A stretch of DNA of 64,000 nucleotides from assembly GCA_002412715.1 (NCBI GenBank), contig DHVP01000008.1, forward strand, positions 28,190-92,189, given 5' to 3'. Under the pieces are notes generated by a model. The model ran no database searches. It worked only from the letters and a program-made list of their open reading frames with translations, and was not told the origin of the DNA. Below, in pieces: positions 8,772 to 16,703 of this stretch (position 1 is its first letter; each line of letters begins with the position of its first letter). The DNA is from Deltaproteobacteria bacterium UBA5205 (lineage in GTDB: Bacteria; Desulfobacterota; Syntrophorhabdia; Syntrophorhabdales; Syntrophorhabdaceae). The position numbers were made by a program, and so were the translations under genes.

Positions 8772-8960
8772 CTTTCATCACCCCCTTTATAATAAACTTC
8801 CTCTAATCCAAGTATAGCACCGCTCAGTGAATGCGGCATGCCGGCCAACCTGCATGGCCGATTCAAGCGTCTCAGGCGGGGGCACCGGATTACCATTTAA
8901 AACGGTGAATCGCGAGGAACGGTTATGGAACGGCCGTTTCAGGAAGAAGGTGTGCGTGAT

Positions 8961-10139
8961 TTACCGGCTTCTGGTCTTGTATTCGTTTCGGATTGCGTCT
9001 GCCAGCTTGCCCGCATACTCGTGAGCCTTTGCGGCGCCCGTTTGGGTACTCAGGGCCTCAAGGACTTCGACCTGCATCTCGGCCATCTCGCGGTTGCCCA
9101 TCTTCAGGTACGACAAACCCAGGCTATAGTTTGCTTCGATATCCTGAGGGGCATGGTTTACGGTGTCCGCTATTGCCCTGGTCGACTCCCGATTGCGGCC
9201 TGCTCGCATATTCGCTGTCCCAAGACGCAAGGAACACACATCATGAAGAGAAAACACCTCCGCGCATTTCGTGTAAGCCCGTATCGCGTCATCCCAACGT
9301 TTGCTTTCCAGATATGCGTCGCCGAGCCTCAGGTATATCGAGTAGTCCTGGGGCTTCAGGCGGCTCTCTTCCAGGTAGGCGTCTATAGCCTTTTCCGGCA
9401 AGGCAATCCGGCGGTACAGGTTGCCTGTGGAATGAAAAACTTCCGGATAATTCGGCTTCAGGCGGATCGCGGTTTCATACTCCAGCAGCGCATCGTCCCA
9501 CCTGCGCAAGCGCTCGTAAAGACGCCCGAGGCAGTACCGACCTTTGGGATGATCGGGGCTTGCCCTTAAGGCATCATCAAGGCGCTTCGCGGCATATTCA
9601 AACCTGGTCCTGTCTCCGGCCTGCAGGTCCTTGGCCGGGGGTATCTGGCTGAGGAGCTCTACCGCTGCCCTGTAGGCGGAATCGTACCTGTCCCGAACCT
9701 CTTTCCTGGACATGCTTGAGTGTATGATCCAGATACATATTCCTACGATAAAAGCCGCGAAAATGTATTTGACGATCCTTGCCCGTCTGCTCTTGCCCCC
9801 TGTAAATGATTTATGGGTTTCAGATATCGGCGGGCCGGGGCTCTCAAGCACGGCCCGTGCAGGTTCGGACGTTGGACCTTCACGGCTGGGCGGTTGGGTT
9901 CCCGACGGCTCGATATAAGCCAGAAAATATCGCTTCCCCGTTGATTCTATCACCGCATTGTATACTTCCCCGCGGCAATGGATCTCGCAATCACCGTGCA
10001 TCACTCCATACCCGGCAGCGTTAATTTCGGAAACATCCGCAAGATCGGGGTACGTGCAGGCGTCATCTACGTGCGCACAGCCGGCGGCAAGGAAGTCTCT
10101 TGCATGCGTAATCGAAAATTGCCTGGCCCTTACCAACAT
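8961..10139 (-). CDS. Membrane-anchored TPR protein with Cys/His-containing N-terminal domain
   Basis: 392 residues. Residues 1-80 form a compact cytoplasmic part with several Cys and His (GCAHVDDAC, MHGDCEIHC, then VIESTGKRYFLAYIEP). A proline-rich linker follows, then one transmembrane helix at ~122-141 (IVKYIFAAFIVGICIWIIH). The remaining ~245 residues are about six TPR repeats (GRLYERLRRWDDALLEYETA, GDAYLESKRWDDAIRAYT) facing the periplasm. TPR domains hold protein partners; none is evident. The downstream part of the locus (usp, nhaA) starts 190 bases on. The N-terminal fold is not recognised, though the Cys/His spacing could bind zinc. Confidence 0.7.
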   Translation of the reverse strand: MLVRARQFSITHARDFLAAGCAHVDDACTYPDLADVSEINAAGYGVMHGDCEIHCRGEVYNAVIESTGKRYFLAYIEPSGTQPPSREGPTSEPARAVLESPGPPISETHKSFTGGKSRRARIVKYIFAAFIVGICIWIIHSSMSRKEVRDRYDSAYRAAVELLSQIPPAKDLQAGDRTRFEYAAKRLDDALRASPDHPKGRYCLGRLYERLRRWDDALLEYETAIRLKPNYPEVFHSTGNLYRRIALPEKAIDAYLEESRLKPQDYSIYLRLGDAYLESKRWDDAIRAYTKCAEVFSLHDVCSLRLGTANMRAGRNRESTRAIADTVNHAPQDIEANYSLGLSYLKMGNREMAEMQVEVLEALSTQTGAAKAHEYAGKLADAIRNEYKTRSR

Positions 10140-10146
10140 TCTTCAG

Positions 10147-10770
10147 CTACCTCATTTTATTGTCAATCGGGCTGGGGACTGTGTGCCCCGGATCGTTTGC
10201 ACCTTCGTAGCAGACTCGATAGCACGTGACCGTGGCCTCCAGTGTGCTTTTTCCGCTGCATTCGCACCGCTTCAACATCATGTTTACCCGCAGTCGGGCG
10301 AGCAGCATCTTGATCGACCGGTCAGCCGTATCATGCGTTCGCTCCGCGCCTTGCGCCGCCGAGAGATACTTTGCGCGCTTATGGAGAAGACTGTTCTGGC
10401 CGGCATACAGATCGTCCGCCTGCCTTTGCAGATTGCCGCAGAATTTGAGCCAGTAACTATACTCCGGCTCCTTGTATGTTCCGTTGCAGTTTGCCCTGTT
10501 CTGCTCGATTGTCGGCTTGAGATTCTCAATCCGGCGGTCGACTGATTTCAACTGGTTGTCAGTATCGCTGATGAGCTTTAAGTTGAACTTTACCGTTTTT
10601 ACAGCTTCCGTCTTAACGGCGAGTTTCTTATTCAACTCTGCCAGTATCGCGGAGATGTCATCATCACCCTGTGCTCCGAACGTTGAATGGACCGTCATGA
10701 ATGAAACGACCAGAAAAAAAACAATGAAGAGAACGACCCTTTTTACCTGTTCATCACCTGTTCGTATCAC
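10147..10770 (-). CDS. Secreted coiled-coil protein with Cys-rich tail, unknown function
   Basis: 207 residues from GTG, with AGGTGA four bases upstream; the longer frame to 10872 would put 34 charged residues before the signal sequence. Residues 9-33 form a signal peptide (VKRVVLFIVFFLVVSFMTVH, cleavage after FGA). The mature part is helical with heptad-like spacing (ILAELNKKLAVKTEAVKTV, QLKSVDRRIENLK), and the C-terminal 40 residues carry RCECSG, TCYRVCYEG, suggesting disulfides. It ends seven bases before the TPR gene, so they form a unit. I do not recognise the family. Confidence 0.6.
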   Translation of the reverse strand: MIRTGDEQVKRVVLFIVFFLVVSFMTVHSTFGAQGDDDISAILAELNKKLAVKTEAVKTVKFNLKLISDTDNQLKSVDRRIENLKPTIEQNRANCNGTYKEPEYSYWLKFCGNLQRQADDLYAGQNSLLHKRAKYLSAAQGAERTHDTADRSIKMLLARLRVNMMLKRCECSGKSTLEATVTCYRVCYEGANDPGHTVPSPIDNKMR

Positions 10771-10937
10771 GTCGTCACCTCGGGGAAAGATGCATGTCCT
10801 GTTTCCTTCTGATGAGACATCCGGGCAGGCGAATCTGTTCCCGCGCGCCCCTTTTCTCCTCCAATATCGCATGCTGAAAAGGCACTGTCAAAGAATACGT
10901 TTGGTTTGTTTGAGACATTTCACCGATGTACCTGTCG

Positions 10938-11660
10938 CTATCCGGCTCCGCCCCCCTGGCGGGCAATCCGGTCCACATATCTCACTATCCGGTCTGCGCA
11001 TTCGCGGGGTCTTGTTTGCAGGAGACAGTGCGGGGCATCGAACCGGGCGAGTTCCAAATTGACAAAATGCTCAGCGAACCAGTCAGCGGCTTTCTGCGGG
11101 ACGACGCGGTCCCTTGCCGCCTGCAGGTACAGGCAGGGTATTCCGAACCATTCCTCCGGAAAAGGATAACCCAGGGCGACAAGACCGGCACGGTGCTTGA
11201 GGGCACCGGGGGAAAGCCGGGGCAGCGCGTCGCGCAACAGTTCTTCCAGCATTTCGTCGGCCCGGGGAGCGAACAGATAATGGTTCAGCAGCGCCGCAGG
11301 CAGTCTTTTGACAAGCGATGGAATCCCGGGGAGAAAAGTGGCGACTCGGATCAACAGGCGATGGAGCGGTTCGGCGAATGCCGCGCTGAAGACAACACCC
11401 TTGACCTGCCCGGGAGGGTCGTGGAGGAGCATCAGCGCGACAAGACCCGAAAAGGATTCCGCGACCAGCACGACATCGTTTTGGGGCAGCAACTCCCGGA
11501 CAAATCCGGCGTGTTCGGCCAGCGAGAGTGCTCCTCCGGCGGGATAGGTTATCACACGAGCCAATATGTCGGGCGGAAGGGCGCGAAGCAACGGACGGAA
11601 GAATATCCCCGTACCATCGATACCGGGCATGAGCACCAGATGTATGTTTCTCCGCAGCAT
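10938..11660 (-). CDS. Alpha/beta-hydrolase fold protein
   Basis: 240 residues. The strand HLVLMPGIDGTGIFF gives an oxyanion region, AESFSG contains the nucleophile serine in a G/A-x-S-x-G-like elbow, and ARDRVVP and APHCLL hold the likely acid and histidine of the triad. No signal peptide. The length and layout resemble small esterases or thioesterases of the abhydrolase superfamily; the substrate cannot be told. It is preceded by a repeat-rich intergenic region and followed after ~167 bases by the secreted-protein gene. Confidence 0.8.
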   Translation of the reverse strand: MLRRNIHLVLMPGIDGTGIFFRPLLRALPPDILARVITYPAGGALSLAEHAGFVRELLPQNDVVLVAESFSGLVALMLLHDPPGQVKGVVFSAAFAEPLHRLLIRVATFLPGIPSLVKRLPAALLNHYLFAPRADEMLEELLRDALPRLSPGALKHRAGLVALGYPFPEEWFGIPCLYLQAARDRVVPQKAADWFAEHFVNLELARFDAPHCLLQTRPRECADRIVRYVDRIARQGGGAG

Positions 11661-11981
11661 CCTCGACTTTCCTGCCTATATTGTACACTCATTCGCACCC
11701 TCCAAAGACAAGCTCTTCAAAAATTTACCCATTACCCGCTGCCTATCGCCCATTGCCTGTCTTCCCCATCCATGATTTCCATTTCCCATTCTCTGGAAAG
11801 CCCGCGGCCAAAGCCGCACAATGGTCGACCTCGTGTTGACAATACAAGAGGGAGTGCTTCTATTATTTTCACGGCTCGCAGCCGGAACGGGATGGAGAGG
11901 AAGGCAACCCCTTTTATTCTTCGCTCTTCAGACTTCGTCACGGGGGATCGGAAACAGCAGAAATCGGTTCCGGAGGAAATA
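11661..11981. other. Intergenic region between divergent genes, with short degenerate repeats
   Basis: No gene is supported here. The left half holds degenerate CCCATTACC-like units (listed separately). On the plus strand TTGACA at 11836-11841 and TATTAT at 11861-11866 could be a promoter for the membrane-protein pair downstream, but the 19-base spacer is longer than ideal. Confidence 0.5.
11725..11790. repeat. Degenerate tandem CCCAT(T/A)-type heptamer cluster
   Basis: Successive units such as CCCATTA, CCCGCTG, CCTATCG, CCCATTG, CCTGTCT, CCCCATC and TTCCCATTC run at roughly seven- to nine-base spacing. A related run, CCCATGA-CCCATAA-CCCATAA, appears at 34413-34437. Both are intergenic, pointing to a dispersed low-complexity element. 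Confidence 0.55.
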
Positions 11982-12479
11982 ATGACCATAAGAAGCTACG
12001 TCAGGGCCCTTCTGCTTGCGGCCCTCGTCACCATGGCCGCGGGCGGTTTTCTGCTCCACCTGCGCATACACCCTTTTACCAGCAACACGTCTTTCCTGAT
12101 CAACTTTGTTGCCGGCCTTCTCAGCATTGTTGTTGTTCCCCTGCTCTTTTGCTGGCGGAAGACCATACACTACGGCTACGTTTTGAATGGCTTCATCGTT
12201 ATAATCGCTACGATCACCATGGCCCACTTCTCCTTTGCCCACCCGCCCGACGAATTGAATCCCGGTAATATCCTCCTCATGACAACGTTTCCCGACATCC
12301 TGATCGTGTGGGGAAAGTTCTTTACGGGAAAGGTGCTGTTCGATCTTGAGGTTATGGGCTACAACGCTGCTCTTGAAAAGAAGGGGATGACCTTTCGCTA
12401 TCCAAATCTGGGCTGGTGGCTGATTCATCTCCTTGCCGTTGCAGCTGTCTATTACGCAGGGCACGCCCTATGGAGATAG
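11982..12479 (+). CDS. Small multi-spanning membrane protein, unknown
   Basis: 165 residues. GGAGG lies five bases before the ATG; the long frame reaching back to 10926 is antisense to the hydrolase gene and is not coding. Four hydrophobic segments are visible (ALLLAALVTMAAGGFLLHL, FVAGLLSIVVVPLLFCW, GFIVIIATITMAHFSF, LIHLLAVAAVYYAGHAL), with conserved-looking His residues near membrane faces. I do not recognise the family. A 31-codon membrane ORF begins one base after its stop codon, so the two products are made together and may form one complex. Confidence 0.65.
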   Translation: MTIRSYVRALLLAALVTMAAGGFLLHLRIHPFTSNTSFLINFVAGLLSIVVVPLLFCWRKTIHYGYVLNGFIVIIATITMAHFSFAHPPDELNPGNILLMTTFPDILIVWGKFFTGKVLFDLEVMGYNAALEKKGMTFRYPNLGWWLIHLLAVAAVYYAGHALWR

Positions 12480-12480
12480 T

Positions 12481-12576
12481 ATGAACCATTTCAAAATCTT
12501 CTCGGTAAACTGGTGGATACTTCATGTCATAGCTGTCGCCTTCTTTCTATGGCTCGGACACGTCACGCACTTCTGA
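12481..12576 (+). CDS. 31-residue single-span membrane protein
   Basis: The short frame starts at an ATG one base after the stop of the preceding membrane protein and runs 31 codons to TGA. It reads as a single hydrophobic helix rich in Trp, His and Phe (VNWWILHVIAVAFFLWLGH), with a basic N-terminus (MNHFKIF). GGAGAT within the preceding gene's last codons may serve as ribosome binding site. Size and tight coupling suggest an accessory subunit of a membrane complex; function unknown. Confidence 0.5.
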   Translation: MNHFKIFSVNWWILHVIAVAFFLWLGHVTHF

Positions 12577-12653
12577 ACCGACCGGTCGGCGTCTTGCGGG
12601 AGGTACATCTCGTCCGTACCTGTCCCGCCGGTGTCGAATGTTACGTCATTGAT

Positions 12654-13223
12654 TCAAAGGTTTAAAGATTTCAGGTATGTGAAGCCTGAGAGGGCATCGA
12701 AGACCAGGATATATGTGTTGACAGGTTTGGGGTACGTGTAGACCTTCTTCCTGTCCTGCATTACCCGGTCGCCCATTTTCCCAAAAAACGTGTTCTGGCT
12801 CCCGCAAGTAAGCTGCAGCCATTCACCCCTCTTCTTTGGTACGCCTTCCATCATCGCAGTGGCCTCGATGACTGATATCTCCACATCCGTTGCCTGCCAG
12901 CAGTCGGAGTCCCCATGCCCGACCAGTACCAGGCTCTGGCAGTCCTTGTCCTGAAGGACCTTCTGGAAATCGCGGCCCTTTGCGCGGAAGATCCATTTCA
13001 CCTTCATGTTCCTGTTGTTGAAATAGTGTGTCCACGGAATGTAGGCCCCGAGAAAAGCGCACGGAGATGCCCAGTAGTCATATTCCCAAAATGCATGATC
13101 GGACAGAAGCACCGCCGCATACTCATCGTTCTTTACATTCATATTCCGTATCGCGGTGGCGATCCCCAAACAGATATAGACCAAAAACAGCGGGAGGACA
13201 ACCTTCCTGAGAAGGAACCTCAT
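12654..13223 (-). CDS. Membrane-anchored protein with caspase/clan CD-like His-Gly and Cys-Gly motifs
   Basis: 189 residues from the ATG at 13223, preceded by AGAGAG; the longer frame begins with TTG at 13265. Residues 1-24 form a signal anchor (FLLRKVVLPLFLVYICLG). The rest is a small alpha/beta domain in which LVLVGHGDSD and, ~40 residues later, WLQLTCGSQ resemble the catalytic His-Gly and Cys-Gly of clan CD peptidases (caspase, gingipain, CHAT type), each after a hydrophobic strand. Cleavage activity is not shown. It has no operon partner: both flanks are intergenic. Confidence 0.5.
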   Translation of the reverse strand: MRFLLRKVVLPLFLVYICLGIATAIRNMNVKNDEYAAVLLSDHAFWEYDYWASPCAFLGAYIPWTHYFNNRNMKVKWIFRAKGRDFQKVLQDKDCQSLVLVGHGDSDCWQATDVEISVIEATAMMEGVPKKRGEWLQLTCGSQNTFFGKMGDRVMQDRKKVYTYPKPVNTYILVFDALSGFTYLKSLNL

Positions 13224-13519
13224 TCGCTCTCTTGTAAAAAAGGGCTTTCCCGATAGTATGGTCAATGCGTCCCCTGTTTTGGATCAGATGGAACGTTTAC
13301 GTGAAACAACCCGCCTTGCGTGCACTTCATAATGAGTATACACGCGATACGGGTTTTCATGAACAGATAATTTTTTGATTCAGGCCATTCATTATTCTTT
13401 GAAAGCTGTTATGAAAGTTAAAAATGCAGCCGGTACTCATATTCTCGGGCTTTACCGATGCCTGTGCCCGTGAAATATGATATCCTAGCGCTTTGCAGTT
13501 GCAGAAAAGGGAGGTTTTC

Positions 13520-14923
13520 GTGAGGCACACAAAGGTGCTGGGTACGCTGATCTTTGTCCTGTGCGCCGGGTTTCTGGCGGTCCTGCGCCCCTTCAGCGGA
13601 CTGCCGGATCAGGGTCACTATGTTTGCGCGACAGTTCTCGTTGCCCTGGGCCTGTGGATATTCAGACCGGGGAATGTGCCATACTTTGCGGGGGCGGCGG
13701 CTCTTATTTGCGGGGCGCTGTTTTTCGGTTTGCCGCTCCAGGTTGTAACAAGCGGATTCACAAGTTCAGGTGTCTGGGTACTCATCCCTGCCCTCTATCT
13801 CGGATATGCCCTTGCCAAAACAGGTCTTGGAAAACGGATAGCCTATTTTGTTTTGAAAAGCTTCCGGCCGACCTATTTCACTATTATTGTCAGCTGGTTC
13901 ATAATCGGGCTGGTCCTGTCGGCGTTGACTCCATCGATCACGGTGCGCCTTTCCGTCGTTATGCCCATTGCCATGAACCTTGTCGAGGCCTGCAGGCTCG
14001 AAGACAGGTCACGGGGCTCCGCTCTCATTTGCCTTGTGGCCTGGGGAACAGCCGTTCTGCCTGGTACCGGGTGGTTGACGGGGTCTCTCTGGGGGCCTTT
14101 CATGCTGGGGTTTCTTCCACCGGAAATGAAGCCCCTGGCTACGTTCGACATGTGGTTTAAGATAATGGCGGTGCCATGGTTCATCATAACCATTCTGTTC
14201 GTCGGCCTTATTTATATCCTGTTGAAACCGAAGGCTCCGCTGGCCATCACACAGGAGACGTTCCGGAAACAGTACCATGCGCTAGGGAAGATCAGCGTGC
14301 AGGAGATCGTCACCGGTATTATCCTGGCGGGTGCGCTGGCGCTTTTTGCAACGGAACGATACCATCATATCTCGACAGCAGCATGTGCAATGACCGCGGT
14401 CCTGGCACTGATTCTGTTTCAGGTCATCACATTTACCGAGATTCGAACAGGCGTCAACTGGGATATCATAGTCTTCTTTGGTGTGGTGGTCTCTCTGTCC
14501 GGGATCTTTGCCAAGGCCGAAATATCCGGGTGGATCCAACCTTTCGTAGAGCCCGCGGTTCTTTCGCTGGCGCAAACGCCGCTTACGTTCCTGATCGTGG
14601 TAACAGTGGGGTTTTGGCTGATCCGTTTCATAGATGTGCCGTGGGGGTTTTCCACAATTGCCCTGACGTCCCCGTTGTTTATACCGCTCTTCGTGAACTT
14701 CGGTTTGCATCCGGTACTGGTAAGCGTGGCCGTGATAGCCGCAGGGAACAGCTTATTCCTGGCCTACACACAGCCCTTTATCATGATCAGCGATACGATA
14801 ACACAATCAAGGGGCTGGAGCGCCCGTCATGTGGCCCTCGGCGGCGGCGCATATGCTGTTTCTGTCGTCATTTCGATCCTTATCAGTTCCATTTACTGGA
14901 AAGCGATTCATGTACTTCCGTGA
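13520..14923 (+). CDS. SLC13/DASS-family anion (dicarboxylate or sulfate) symporter
   Basis: 467 residues from GTG with AAGGGAGG five bases upstream; the frame's TTG at 13493 lacks this spacing. About 11-12 hydrophobic segments. ALTPSITVRLSVVMPIAMNL corresponds to the first conserved S-N/S-T loop of the DASS family, and AAGNSLFLAYTQPFIMI to the second (NSLFLAYTQP). Such inner-membrane proteins import di- or tricarboxylates or sulfate with sodium or proton. It precedes an MFS gene by ~100 bases. The exact substrate cannot be set from motifs. Confidence 0.85.
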   Translation: MRHTKVLGTLIFVLCAGFLAVLRPFSGLPDQGHYVCATVLVALGLWIFRPGNVPYFAGAAALICGALFFGLPLQVVTSGFTSSGVWVLIPALYLGYALAKTGLGKRIAYFVLKSFRPTYFTIIVSWFIIGLVLSALTPSITVRLSVVMPIAMNLVEACRLEDRSRGSALICLVAWGTAVLPGTGWLTGSLWGPFMLGFLPPEMKPLATFDMWFKIMAVPWFIITILFVGLIYILLKPKAPLAITQETFRKQYHALGKISVQEIVTGIILAGALALFATERYHHISTAACAMTAVLALILFQVITFTEIRTGVNWDIIVFFGVVVSLSGIFAKAEISGWIQPFVEPAVLSLAQTPLTFLIVVTVGFWLIRFIDVPWGFSTIALTSPLFIPLFVNFGLHPVLVSVAVIAAGNSLFLAYTQPFIMISDTITQSRGWSARHVALGGGAYAVSVVISILISSIYWKAIHVLP

Positions 14924-15023
14924 GTCTACGGACGGGACGGTTCGGAATGCGCAATGGATATTTCTTTATCTCTCAATGAAAAGTCATGTAGAAATCAGGA
15001 GATTATCAGGTTAAAGTAGGACA

Positions 15024-16187
15024 ATGGAACGGTATACCCACCTTAAAGGCAGGGCGCTTCTTTTCCTCCTTTTTATGTTATTCATCTGGTTCGTCAACTT
15101 TTCGGCCAGAATAGTCTTCTCGCCGATTCTGCCTCTCCTGGAGGACGAGTTCATAGTTAACCATGCACGGGCGAGCGCCATCTTCATATTCATGTCGGCC
15201 GGATATGGTATCGCCGTTATCGCCTCCGGTCTGCTGGCGGGCAGGATCGGCTACAAGAGGTCGATCGTGGTGTCTCTGGCGCAGTTGAGCCTGACGACAT
15301 TTCTTATTCCCCTCGTTCAAAATTTCTTTTTGCTCTACATTTTTTCCTTTGTGCTCGGTTTTTCCGTCGGTTTGTACATACCCGCGGCCATTCCGCTGAT
15401 CACGGAATACTACGCTGAAAAGAACTGGGGCAAGGCTATCGCCATTCATGATATCGGGGCCTCACTCGCCATCTTCGCCACACCTCTCGTTTGCCTTCTT
15501 CTTCTCCATTATTTCCCCTGGCGCGGGATATTTGTTGTCTACGGGTGCGTCTTCCTTGCCTGTGGGGTCGTCTTCCTTCTTGTCAGCAGCGAGGTAAAAA
15601 TCTTTAACCCTCCCCGGGCGATATTCAGGGATATCGTCAGGATACGGTCTCTCTGGGTCATGGCTGTTATCTGGATCTTCGGCGCCGGGTCCAATCTCGG
15701 CATTTATTCCATCACGCCTCTCTACCTGACAAAGGAACTGGGGCTGAGTATTGATTTTGCCAATACCATCCTGGGTGTATCACGGCTGGCATCGATCGGT
15801 GTGGCGGTGGCGTGCGGCTTTGTCGTTGACAGGTTCAACCTGAGAAAGATCATGTTCTTCATGACGGCGATCACCGGCGTCTTGACCGTTCTTCTCGGTC
15901 TGGCGTCCGTCAGATGCACGGGTGCCGTCCTTTTTCTTCAGGCGCTCTTCGTGACAGGCTTTTTCCCCGTGGGCCTTGTGGCTATTGCAAAAACATTCAG
16001 CAGGGAAATGAGGGGGCTTGCCACGGGAATTATCCTTGCCTTGAGCTTCTTCGCAGGAGGGGGCGTCACGCCCTATCTTCTTGGAGTTTCCGGGGACCTG
16101 TACAGTTTCAGGTTGGGCATTACGATTCTCGGTATACTCACAATACTGGCAAGCGCATTGATCTTTCGTCTGAAAGAACTTAAATGA
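15024..16187 (+). CDS. Major facilitator superfamily transporter
   Basis: 387 residues, 12 predicted hydrophobic helices. LAGRIGYKRSIVV is the MFS signature loop between helices 2 and 3 (G-x3-D/R-R/K-x-G-x-R/K-R/K-like); GFVVDRFNLRKIMF is the matching loop in the second half. AGTAGG-like bases precede the ATG. Such proteins move small solutes across the inner membrane; an aromatic or organic acid uptake role next to the SLC13 gene is possible but unsupported. Confidence 0.88.
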   Translation: MERYTHLKGRALLFLLFMLFIWFVNFSARIVFSPILPLLEDEFIVNHARASAIFIFMSAGYGIAVIASGLLAGRIGYKRSIVVSLAQLSLTTFLIPLVQNFFLLYIFSFVLGFSVGLYIPAAIPLITEYYAEKNWGKAIAIHDIGASLAIFATPLVCLLLLHYFPWRGIFVVYGCVFLACGVVFLLVSSEVKIFNPPRAIFRDIVRIRSLWVMAVIWIFGAGSNLGIYSITPLYLTKELGLSIDFANTILGVSRLASIGVAVACGFVVDRFNLRKIMFFMTAITGVLTVLLGLASVRCTGAVLFLQALFVTGFFPVGLVAIAKTFSREMRGLATGIILALSFFAGGGVTPYLLGVSGDLYSFRLGITILGILTILASALIFRLKELK

Positions 16188-16234
16188 CAGGCTCCCCGTA
16201 AATTACGCGATAGCGTACAGAGTTGCGCCCGTTT

Positions 16235-16492
16235 TCAACTGTTCAGATGAAGATGCTCTCGCTGGCTTTCGGTCAAGCGAAGACTGTTTGCTATATGCTT
16301 GATTATAAAATCCTTCAGATCTTCTTCGGTATTTATGTTTGGAAACAGGCTTACGGCCCTCAAAACACTCTCCGTCGTGGGAATACCGTTGATCTTTGCC
16401 CTTAAACCGATATCACTGCTCTGCGCGATCGTTTGTTCCAACGTTTTGCGAACTGACCCGCAGATGACAACTTGTCTCGAATAACTAAGCAT
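16235..16492 (-). CDS. Small hypothetical protein
   Basis: 85 residues. AGGAGG is present 11 bases before the ATG, a somewhat long spacing. The sequence is soluble and mostly helical (EEDLKDFIIKHIANSLRLTES), with GSVRKTLEQTIAQSSDIGLR near the start. No family recognised. It stands alone, tail toward the MFS gene and ~210 bases from the response regulator gene on the same strand. Confidence 0.5.
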   Translation of the reverse strand: MLSYSRQVVICGSVRKTLEQTIAQSSDIGLRAKINGIPTTESVLRAVSLFPNINTEEDLKDFIIKHIANSLRLTESQREHLHLNS

Positions 16493-16703
16493 GGCTAAGA
16501 ATACCTCCTGATACGCAAAGGTGATTACATCGCAGAGTCCTGTCTGGCCGATGCGCGAGAGATAATATACCCCATGATTGAGGGAATCGCAATGCCCGCC
16601 TTAATCTCTGAATCTGAACACGGAACCGGAAAATCAATTCTTCCGTCATTCCAGCGCAGGTTGGAGGAGAACTTTAGATACAACGTGAAGAATACGTGTT
16701 TTA

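Noticed and set aside
11725..11790. CRISPR-like array
   Set aside because: Units are 7-9 bases, irregular and without spacers.
11836..11866. TTGACA...TATTAT promoter
   Set aside because: Spacer of 19 bases; kept only as a note in the intergenic entry.
10926..11981. Long N-terminal extension of the membrane-protein frame
   Set aside because: Antisense to the hydrolase gene and crosses the repeat region; GGAGG before 11982 sets the start.
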